Shown here piece after piece: positions 7,324 to 13,701 of a DNA stretch of 13,701 nucleotides. Positions within the stretch are counted from its first letter, which is position 1. Every line of letters begins with the position of its first letter. A program made the position numbers and the translations under genes. The DNA comes from Akkermansia muciniphila (GTDB lineage: Bacteria; Verrucomicrobiota; Verrucomicrobiia; Limisphaerales; UBA9464): the NCBI GenBank assembly GCA_945873715.1, contig CAMCFL010000020.1, forward strand, positions 1 through 13,701. The letters are read 5' to 3'. Below the pieces are notes generated by a model that saw only the letters and a list, made by a program, of their open reading frames with translations, was not told the origin of the DNA and did not search any database.

Positions 7324-8306
7324 ACCGGTCCCATCGAGGCTTGGTTGCGGTGGGCGTCGCTTTTCTTGCGGGGGCGCTGCTCGGCCTACTCCTGCTCCTC
7401 CTCGTTGCCCGCCTTCGGGAGGGTACCCGAGGCCGGGGCGAAGCGGATTCGCTGGTACTGTACTGTGCCCAGGATCAGGGCTTCGCCGAATCGGTGCTGG
7501 CTGGGTTTACCGGGATGACCGGATTGAAGGTGCGGGCCGTCTACGACAGCGAGGCCGTCAAGACGGTGGGGCTCGCCAACCGCCTGATCGCGGAGATGCC
7601 GAATCCGCGCGCCCACGTTTTCTGGGGCAATGAGGAACTCCGCACCCGCCAGCTCGCCGCTCGCGGGGTCTTCGGGACGAACCGCATCGGATCCGCCGAT
7701 GCCGGATGGGTTGCGTTCGGATCCCGGACCCGACGACTGGTCGTGGATCCGCGGAAGGTTCCGGTGGCGGAAAGGCCTTCCAGCCTGGTCGAGCTGACCA
7801 ATGCGCGGTGGAAGGGAAAGGTTTCCCTCGCGATGCCGTTGTTCGGCACCAGTTCGGCCCATTTTCACGCCCTCCGGGCGCAATGGGGGGAAGCGACCTG
7901 GCGCCAGTGGTGCCAGGCGTTGATGGCGAACCAACCCTTCCTCGAGCCCGGCAATTCCCATGTCGTCCGGCGGGTGATTGGTGGGGAGGCCTGGGTTGGA
8001 CTGACCGATTCGGACGACATCCTGATGGCCCGGAAGGGCGGGGCATCATTGGAGGCCTTGCCGCTCGGTGAGGACTTCCTTTCGATTCCCAACACGGTTG
8101 CCCTGGTGCAGGTCGCATCCCCGGGATCGCCGGCACGAAAACTGGTGGAGTTCCTGACCTCCGAAGGGGTGCGTGCCCGCTTGGTGGAGGCAGGTGCGCT
8201 GGAGGCAGAAGTTCCACCTGCGGGTCGCTGGATCAGGCCGGACTGGGATCGGGTCCTGAAGAATCTGGATGGGACGGTCCGGGAGTTGGAGGGGATCTTC
8301 CAATGA
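7320..8306 (+). CDS. Membrane-anchored substrate-binding protein, iron(III)/AfuA-like family
   Basis: The family is recognised by SLVLYCAQDQGFAESVLAGF near the N-terminus, FGTSSAHFHAL at 175-184, the GNSHVVRRVIGGEAWVGLTDSDD block at 211-233, and an ending like that of periplasmic iron(III)- or thiamine-type binding proteins. The protein is 328 aa if it begins at ATG 7320, chosen because this ATG overlaps the previous stop (ATGA); an earlier in-frame ATG at 7293 lies inside the previous gene. Residues 9-30 form one hydrophobic helix without an obvious lipobox or AxA cleavage site, so the protein may stay membrane-anchored. The C-terminal YY ligand pair typical of ferric-binding FbpA is absent, so iron is not assured as the ligand. 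It overlaps the permease gene (ATGA) and presumably delivers to it. Confidence 0.8.
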   Translation: MNRSHRGLVAVGVAFLAGALLGLLLLLLVARLREGTRGRGEADSLVLYCAQDQGFAESVLAGFTGMTGLKVRAVYDSEAVKTVGLANRLIAEMPNPRAHVFWGNEELRTRQLAARGVFGTNRIGSADAGWVAFGSRTRRLVVDPRKVPVAERPSSLVELTNARWKGKVSLAMPLFGTSSAHFHALRAQWGEATWRQWCQALMANQPFLEPGNSHVVRRVIGGEAWVGLTDSDDILMARKGGASLEALPLGEDFLSIPNTVALVQVASPGSPARKLVEFLTSEGVRARLVEAGALEAEVPPAGRWIRPDWDRVLKNLDGTVRELEGIFQ

Positions 8307-10693
8307 CCCCGCTTTGGAACACCCTGTGGGTGGCCGGCGGCGCGGCCGTGTTGGCCGGAGCGATGGGATGGTGTTTCGCCCTGGCGTGGCTCGGTGCCTC
8401 GACCGGTTGGCGGCGCCTGGGTCTGATCCTGGCAGGGGCGACCCTCGCTTTGCCTCCGTTTCTGGTGGCGAACTGCTGGCTCGAAGTTTCGAGCGGATGG
8501 AGGCTGACGTGGGGCGCGGAACATTCGGCGGTCGCGCTCCTGCCGCTGACGGCGGTCGTGCTGGGGGCGATGCACTGGCCCATTCCCGCGCTGCTTGCCA
8601 TGGGCCTTTGGAGCCGGGTGGAACGATCCACCCTGGAAGCCATGCCGGGTCTGCATTCCTGGCGGGTGATGCGCGAGGTGCTGTGGCCGGCCGCTGCGGG
8701 AGGGTGGTCCGCCGGAGTGGCCCTTTGCTTTTCACTCGCTGCCGCCAATTTCGCGATCCCCACGTTGTTGCAGGTCCGGGTGCTCCCGGAATCCCTCTGG
8801 GTTCGATTCAACACGCAGCTGGACGTCGGAGCCGCCTGGGCTGCCGGGTTCCCCCTGGTCGTGATGGGGGTGGCGGTTCTGGCACTCGTCCGACGCCGTC
8901 GTTTCGTCTGGCCGGCTCTGGCGGCGGGGGCGCACGGGGGAGTCTGGCGGCGGGCCTTGGGATCGCTCTGGATTCCCGCGTCGGCCGGGTCATTGCTGGT
9001 CCTGGCCTTGTCGCTGGGGTTCCCGCTCGGACGATTGCTGGGCTCAGGACCCACCTGGACTGAATTGATTCCAGCCGTCCGCGCGGGGGCGTCGGCGGCA
9101 TGGACCTCTGCGTCGGTGGCGATGGCCGTGGCCGTGGGCCTGTTGACGCTGTCTTTGGCGGCCGTCGGCTCCGGCCATCGGTTGACGCCGCTGAGATGGC
9201 TGGCCTGGCTCTGGTTCCTGACGCCGGGAATCCTGACGAGTTGCCTCTGGGTCCCGATCCTGGCCCGTCCGGCGGCGCGGGCGTTCTCGGACTCGACGGC
9301 GGTTTACTGGTGGGTGCTCGGAGCCCGGTACGCGGCCCTGGTCTGGTCGTTGGTGCTGGCTGCCTCCGACCGGGTCGATCCGGCGGGGAGCGATGCCTTG
9401 CGGGTCGGTGGTGCCGGTCGGATACGAGCATGGGGGTTGTCGACCTGGCCGCAGATGCGCGGCCTTTCCCTGGCCGGCGCGTACACGGTCTACCTCCTCG
9501 TCTTGTGGGATGTGGAAACCGTGATCCTGATCCTGCCGCCGGGCCTCGAGACGTTGTCAGTCCGCGTTTTCAACCTGCTGCATTATGGGCACGCCGGCCA
9601 GGTCAACGCTCTTTGCGTGGTACTCCTGGGCCTCGCCTTGCTTCCCCTTGGGATCTGGACCGTTGGGAGAAGTTGGCTGGGGCGGTGGGCGGGCCTGGCA
9701 ATGGGAGCGGTCATGCTGGCTGGGTGCGCGGAAGAAGAAACGGGCGGTCGGAGGGTGTCGCTCGAGAGTCGGTGGTTCAGCCAGGCGGAGATCATAGGCA
9801 GTCGCGGGGTGGCTCCCGGCCAGTTCAACAAGCCCCGATCGTTGGTCTGTGACCGCGAGGACAACCTCTACGTGGCGGATGTCACCGGCCGGATCCAGAA
9901 GTTCGATCCACAGGGCCGGTTTGTCCTGCAATGGCAGATGCCCCAGACCGACCTGGGCAAACCCAAGGGCATGGGTCTCGACCCGGATGGGCGTGTGCTG
10001 GTCATCGAGCCCCACTACATGCGGGTGAATCATTTCGATGGCGAAGGGCATCTCCTCGCGCAATGGGGGAAGAAGGGTACGAATTCCGGATCGTTCATCC
10101 TGCCGCGGGCCGTGGTCGTGAACTCCCGCGGCGAATACTTCCTCAGCGAATACACCGTCGTCGACCGGGTGCAGCGTTTCAGTCCCATCCGATTCGGCAG
10201 CAATGGCACTCCGGAGGAATTACCCCGCTTTGAGACCGCCTGGGGCGAACCCGGGATGGAACGCGGTCGGTTCAATCGGGCGGAGGGCCTGGGCATTGGG
10301 CCGGACGACGCGGTGTACGTCGCGGATTCGTGCAACCACCGTATCCAGGTCTTCGATCGGGACGGCGGGTTCCTCCGCGAACATGGGAGTGCGGGCTCCG
10401 CTCCGGGCCAATTCAGCTACCCGTACGACATCCGGGTGGACGCCCACGGGAATCAGTTCATCTGCGAGTTCGGCAACAGCCGGATCACGATACTCGATGC
10501 ACAGGATCGGGTGATCGAAGTCATCGGTGGCCCGGGCGCGACGCCGGGCCGCTTCTCCAATCCCTGGTCCATCGCGATGGACTCCCGGGGTAACCTGTAC
10601 GTCGCGGACAGCCAGAATCATCGCGTTCAGAAATTGATCCGGCGTGCCGGAGTGGCCATCCGCCCGGTCACACGCTACAACCGACCCGGCTGA
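8303..10693 (+). CDS. ABC importer permease (FbpB/ThiP type) fused to a six-repeat NHL propeller
   Basis: One uninterrupted 796-aa reading frame joins two unrelated modules. Residues 1-455 are a two-domain binding-protein-dependent permease with many membrane helices. EAA-like cytoplasmic loops occur at about 111-129 (LEAMPGLHSWRVMREVLWPAA) and 363-384 (SDALRVGGAGRIRAWG). Residues 490-790 hold six NHL-type repeats (about 507-540, 551-583, 597-630, 655-690, 702-738, 749-778), as in GNLYVADSQNHRVQKL, consistent with a six-bladed beta-propeller. Between them lies a short hydrophobic segment with a lipobox, ending at Cys475. ATG 8303 overlaps the upstream stop and has GGAGGGG about ten bases upstream. 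No ABC ATPase gene is nearby. The permease call is strong and the NHL call is strong. That they act as a single polypeptide is inferred from the open frame only; a sequencing indel is not the simplest explanation because both modules are in the same frame. Confidence 0.85.
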   Translation: MTPLWNTLWVAGGAAVLAGAMGWCFALAWLGASTGWRRLGLILAGATLALPPFLVANCWLEVSSGWRLTWGAEHSAVALLPLTAVVLGAMHWPIPALLAMGLWSRVERSTLEAMPGLHSWRVMREVLWPAAAGGWSAGVALCFSLAAANFAIPTLLQVRVLPESLWVRFNTQLDVGAAWAAGFPLVVMGVAVLALVRRRRFVWPALAAGAHGGVWRRALGSLWIPASAGSLLVLALSLGFPLGRLLGSGPTWTELIPAVRAGASAAWTSASVAMAVAVGLLTLSLAAVGSGHRLTPLRWLAWLWFLTPGILTSCLWVPILARPAARAFSDSTAVYWWVLGARYAALVWSLVLAASDRVDPAGSDALRVGGAGRIRAWGLSTWPQMRGLSLAGAYTVYLLVLWDVETVILILPPGLETLSVRVFNLLHYGHAGQVNALCVVLLGLALLPLGIWTVGRSWLGRWAGLAMGAVMLAGCAEEETGGRRVSLESRWFSQAEIIGSRGVAPGQFNKPRSLVCDREDNLYVADVTGRIQKFDPQGRFVLQWQMPQTDLGKPKGMGLDPDGRVLVIEPHYMRVNHFDGEGHLLAQWGKKGTNSGSFILPRAVVVNSRGEYFLSEYTVVDRVQRFSPIRFGSNGTPEELPRFETAWGEPGMERGRFNRAEGLGIGPDDAVYVADSCNHRIQVFDRDGGFLREHGSAGSAPGQFSYPYDIRVDAHGNQFICEFGNSRITILDAQDRVIEVIGGPGATPGRFSNPWSIAMDSRGNLYVADSQNHRVQKLIRRAGVAIRPVTRYNRPG
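9668..9727 (+). other. Internal lipoprotein-signal-like segment at the permease-NHL junction
   Basis: Codons for residues 456-475 read RSWLGRWAGLAMGAVMLAGC. They have Arg residues, a short hydrophobic stretch, then the lipobox LAGC followed by acidic and polar residues (AEEETGG). This resembles a complete lipoprotein signal peptide placed inside a longer protein. The in-frame ATGs at 9701 and 9713 are too close to the cysteine to give a working signal, and no good ribosome binding site was found for an internal start. Cleavage by signal peptidase II is a hypothesis. Confidence 0.6.
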
Positions 10694-13581
10694 TGTCGTT
10701 CCAGTTCACCCATCCCTACTGGCTTCTGTTGCTGCTCCCGGCACTGGGCTGGACCTTGTGGCTCGCCTGGCGTTCGGACGCATCGCTTGCGCCCTGGCGG
10801 CGGTGGGTATCGACCGGCCTGCGCGTCCTGTTGCTCGCCCTCCTGGTCCTCGGCATCGCCGGCTTCCAATGGAAGCGTCCCCAGGAGGGCATGAATGTCT
10901 TCTTCCTGCTCGACCGATCGGACTCGGTCCCCTCGGCCCAGCAGGAGCAATCGCGGGAGATGGCGAATCGCTGGGCCAAGGACAAGAAGGAGGAGGATCG
11001 GGCCGGGTTTCTGATCTTCGGAGCCGATGCGGCGCTGGAGACCACCGTGACCGAGGTGGCGGCTGCCGAGAAGATTCAGGCGGTGGTTGGCGGAGAACGC
11101 ACCGATATCTCCGGTGCCATCCGCCTGGGAACGGCGGCCTTCCCGGAGAATGGCCAGAAACGACTCGTCCTGTTCTCGGATGGGAACGAGAACATCGGGG
11201 ATGCGGTGGCGGCGTTGCTCTCCACCAAACCGCTGGGGGTGACCCTCGACGTGGTGCCGCTGGGGGCCGAGCGCAAGGGCGACGTGGCGGTGCAGCGGTT
11301 GGTGATTCCCTCCAATCTGAAGAAGGGACAGACCTTCGACGCGAAGATCTTTGCGTCCTCGGACAAGGCCCAACCCGCGACGGTCCGGCTCTTCCGTAAC
11401 GATCAACTTTTGGGCGAACAGCAGGTGCAGCTCGATGCCGGCAAGAATCTCTTCAGCTTTCCCCAGACCCTGCAGGAGCCGGGTTTCTACTCCTATCAGG
11501 TCCAGGTGGAGGTCCAGGGCGACAGCGTGGCCCAGAACAACCGCGCCACCTCGTTCGCCAACGTCCGTGGCGATCCCCGCGTGTTGTTGGTCTCGGCGGA
11601 CCCGGCCCAGGACGCAACCCTGGCGGCCGCCCTGCGCTCGGCGAACCTCGACGTCCGGTCCGGCGACATCAGTGCGATGCCCTCGTCCCTGGCGGAGTTG
11701 CAGAGCTACGACGTGCTCTTCCTCTCCAATGTCGCGGCCGGCGACCTCGGACCGGACCTGATGCGACTGGTGGAGAGTGGCGTCCGCGATTTCGGGATCG
11801 GATTGGTCTGTATCGGGGGCGACAACGCCTTTGCCGCGGGTGGTTATCGGAACACCCCATTGGAGGCGGCGCTCCCGCTGGACATGGAATTGAGCTCCAA
11901 GAAGGTCCTGCCCAGCGGAGCGTTGGTGCTGGTGATGCATGGGATGGAGTTTGGAAACGGCAACCAGATCAGCCGCGACATCGCCGTGGCGGCCCTCGAT
12001 TCGCTTGGTCCGCAGGATGAGTTGGGCGCACTGCTCTGGGACGGGACGGAACGTTGGTTGTTCCCGCTCCAGAAGGTGGGCGACAAGAAGGCGATCGCGC
12101 GCCAGATCGCCGGGATGAGCCAGGGGGACCTCCCGAATTTCCAGGGGCTCATGCAGATGGGGCACGATTCGCTCAAGGCCTCCACCGCCAACCTGAAGCA
12201 CATGATCGTCTTCAGCGACGGCGACCCGAACGCGCCGACCGATCAGTTGATGAAGGACCTGGTGGGAATCAAGGTGACCGTCAGTACCGTCATGATCGGT
12301 GGTCACGTTCAGCCCACCACCATGGAGCGGATCGCGGGCTTGGGGAATGGTCGGTTCTACGACGTCAAATCCCCGGCACAACTGCCGCAGATCTTCATCA
12401 AGGAAGCGGCCGTCATCCTCAAGTCCGCGATCTTCGAGGAACCCTTCAAACCTCAGGTCGTCGCGCAGAGCGAACTCATCCGCGGCATCAGTCCGGGCGA
12501 GTTCCCGACCCTTCGCGGTTACGTCTCGGCGTCCGGCAAACCCCGGGCAGAGGTTCCGATCGTCTCGGAGAAGGGCGATCCGATCCTGGCCCATTGGCAG
12601 TACGGTCTGGGCCGTTCGGTTGCCTTCACCTCCGATGCCAAATCCCGGTGGGCCCAGGATTGGATGGGATGGTCCAGGTATCAACAGTTCTGGACCCAGG
12701 TCGCCCGCTGGGCCATCCGTCGCGTCGACGCCTCGGACTTCAACACCCAGGTCAGCGTCGAGAATGGGGTCGGCCAGATTTCGGTCGAGGCTCTCGATCG
12801 GGAGGGGAATTTCCGCAATTTCCTCAAGCTCCGCACCACCGTCGTCAGCCCGCGAGGCGTCCGCCAGGATGTCATCCTGGAGCAGGCGGGTCCGGGTCGG
12901 TACGAGGCCCGGTTCGATACCCGCGAGGTCGGGGCCTACCTGCTGAATCTCCAGGAACTGGACGATCAAGGGGGCGTGCGCGGTGCCCAGGTCCTGGGCG
13001 CGAGCGTGAACTACTCGCCGGAGTTCAACGCCACGGAGCCCAATCTTCCACTCCTCCGCCGCCTGGCGGAACTGGGGGGCGGCCGTGTGCTTTCGCCGGA
13101 AACCGAGAATCCCTTCCGATTGAACCGGCTGAAGACGTTTCAACCGCGCGACCTCTGGGATGTCCTTTTCAAGATCCTCGTCTGCCTGTTCCTCGTCGAC
13201 GTGGGCGTCCGCCGCGTCGATATCGACCGCGAGGAATGGGGCAAATGGCTGCGTCAGGTGAAGCGGCGGTTGGGGTTCGGCGATGCCCGGAAGGCGGCCG
13301 AGACGGAGGAATCCATGTCGGCGCTGCTGGCGCGCAAGAATGAGGTTCGTGCTCAACGGTCTTCGCGCCCGGAACCCGTGGTGGTGCTGCCGGCAAGGCC
13401 GTCACCCGACTTGTTCAAGCCGCGGCAGGCACCGGCGCCGACGGTGGGTGCTGGCGGCGGCGATGCAGGCACCGCATCGGGTCCGGCTTCTGGAGGCAGC
13501 GCGGATGCTCCGCCGGCCGCGGCCGACTCGGCGACCCACCGGTTGCTGGAGGCGAAGCGTCGGGCCCACCGGAAGCGATGA
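10693..13581 (+). CDS. Large membrane VWA / glutamine-amidotransferase-like protein
   Basis: This 962-aa protein starts one base inside the previous stop (TGATG). Two N-terminal helices (about 9-26 and 42-58) lead to a first VWA domain with an intact DRSDS at 74-78, a Thr in ERTDISGAI and FSDG with Asp163. A beta-rich linker precedes a class I glutamine-amidotransferase-like region around LVCIGGDNAFAAGGY (Cys373 region), of the kind found in VWA membrane proteins and without an evident catalytic triad. A second VWA-like segment follows: its first strand reads LVLVMHGMEFGNG (about 412-424), where DxSxS is missing, while FSDGD at 507-511 is kept. After a C-terminal beta region comes one helix (about 822-839) and a roughly 120-residue Pro/Ala/Gly-rich, basic tail ending in AHRKR. 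The topology suggests a periplasmic body and a cytoplasmic tail. It is probably the last gene of the operon and a structural or assembly partner of MoxR; its precise role is unknown. Confidence 0.85.
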   Translation: MSFQFTHPYWLLLLLPALGWTLWLAWRSDASLAPWRRWVSTGLRVLLLALLVLGIAGFQWKRPQEGMNVFFLLDRSDSVPSAQQEQSREMANRWAKDKKEEDRAGFLIFGADAALETTVTEVAAAEKIQAVVGGERTDISGAIRLGTAAFPENGQKRLVLFSDGNENIGDAVAALLSTKPLGVTLDVVPLGAERKGDVAVQRLVIPSNLKKGQTFDAKIFASSDKAQPATVRLFRNDQLLGEQQVQLDAGKNLFSFPQTLQEPGFYSYQVQVEVQGDSVAQNNRATSFANVRGDPRVLLVSADPAQDATLAAALRSANLDVRSGDISAMPSSLAELQSYDVLFLSNVAAGDLGPDLMRLVESGVRDFGIGLVCIGGDNAFAAGGYRNTPLEAALPLDMELSSKKVLPSGALVLVMHGMEFGNGNQISRDIAVAALDSLGPQDELGALLWDGTERWLFPLQKVGDKKAIARQIAGMSQGDLPNFQGLMQMGHDSLKASTANLKHMIVFSDGDPNAPTDQLMKDLVGIKVTVSTVMIGGHVQPTTMERIAGLGNGRFYDVKSPAQLPQIFIKEAAVILKSAIFEEPFKPQVVAQSELIRGISPGEFPTLRGYVSASGKPRAEVPIVSEKGDPILAHWQYGLGRSVAFTSDAKSRWAQDWMGWSRYQQFWTQVARWAIRRVDASDFNTQVSVENGVGQISVEALDREGNFRNFLKLRTTVVSPRGVRQDVILEQAGPGRYEARFDTREVGAYLLNLQELDDQGGVRGAQVLGASVNYSPEFNATEPNLPLLRRLAELGGGRVLSPETENPFRLNRLKTFQPRDLWDVLFKILVCLFLVDVGVRRVDIDREEWGKWLRQVKRRLGFGDARKAAETEESMSALLARKNEVRAQRSSRPEPVVVLPARPSPDLFKPRQAPAPTVGAGGGDAGTASGPASGGSADAPPAAADSATHRLLEAKRRAHRKR

Positions 13582-13605
13582 AATCGTCTCCAGCGAAAAA
13601 ACCCC

Positions 13606-13633
13606 TTGAACCCATCGGCCGGGTCAATAGATT
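13606..13633 (+). promoter_or_regulatory. Candidate sigma70-type promoter of the tRNA-Val gene
   Basis: TTGAAC (13606-13611) and TAGATT (13628-13633) are spaced by 16 bases, each matching four of six consensus positions. The -10 ends 21 bases before the tRNA, a normal distance. The spacing is right but both boxes are weak, and no other promoter was obvious in the spacer. Confidence 0.3.
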
Positions 13634-13654
13634 CGCGGCCGTTCGTTTTGGGAT

Positions 13655-13701
<47 letters not shown>

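Noticed and set aside
9701..10693. Independent NHL lipoprotein gene starting at the internal ATG 9701
   Set aside because: Only eight residues would precede the lipobox cysteine, too short for a functional signal, and no clear ribosome binding site precedes it. Kept only as part of the fusion discussion.
10675..13356. An 893-codon open frame on the minus strand opposite the large VWA gene
   Set aside because: The + strand frame has clear VWA motifs, helices and operon spacing. The antisense translation is rich in His, Arg, Gln and Leu with no recognisable domain, as expected for a shadow frame in GC-rich DNA.

Overview
The window looks like a GC-rich Gram-negative bacterium of the PVC group, most likely Verrucomicrobiota. 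This is an inference from three things: many starts lack a Shine-Dalgarno sequence, ribosomal protein L17 is long, and a MoxR/VWA cluster sits beside a SorAB-type sulfite dehydrogenase. No marker gene could be compared here, so the phylum is a moderate-confidence guess. Every supported gene is on the + strand.

Region 1 (1-1841) is the end of the alpha ribosomal operon: the 3' end of rpsD, a short spacer with two tandem hairpins, rpoA, and rplQ. A 13-bp perfect hairpin followed by a T tract terminates it.

Region 2 (1935-13581) is a single tightly packed run of eight genes, with gaps of at most 29 bases and several ATGA or TGATG overlaps, so it is probably one operon. The order is a MoxR AAA+ ATPase, a DUF58 protein, a Tat-exported SorA-like molybdenum sulfite dehydrogenase, its SorB-like cytochrome c, a BatA-like membrane VWA protein, a membrane-anchored substrate-binding protein of the iron(III)/AfuA type, a binding-protein-dependent permease fused to a six-repeat NHL propeller, and a 962-residue membrane VWA/glutamine-amidotransferase-like protein. 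The MoxR, DUF58 and VWA genes form the familiar MoxR/Bat-type framework (ATPase plus metal-dependent adhesion-type domains at the inner membrane, thought to assist assembly or maturation of other proteins). The sulfite oxidation pair and the ABC importer parts are inserted inside it, and no ABC ATPase is present.

The strongest oddity is the permease-NHL fusion. A lipoprotein-like signal segment with a lipobox cysteine (Cys475) lies exactly at the junction, which suggests either a recent fusion of two overlapping genes or a polyprotein that could be separated by signal peptidase II.

Region 3 (13582-13701) has no clear terminator. It carries a weak candidate promoter and the first 47 bases of a tRNA-Val with anticodon GAC, cut by the window edge.
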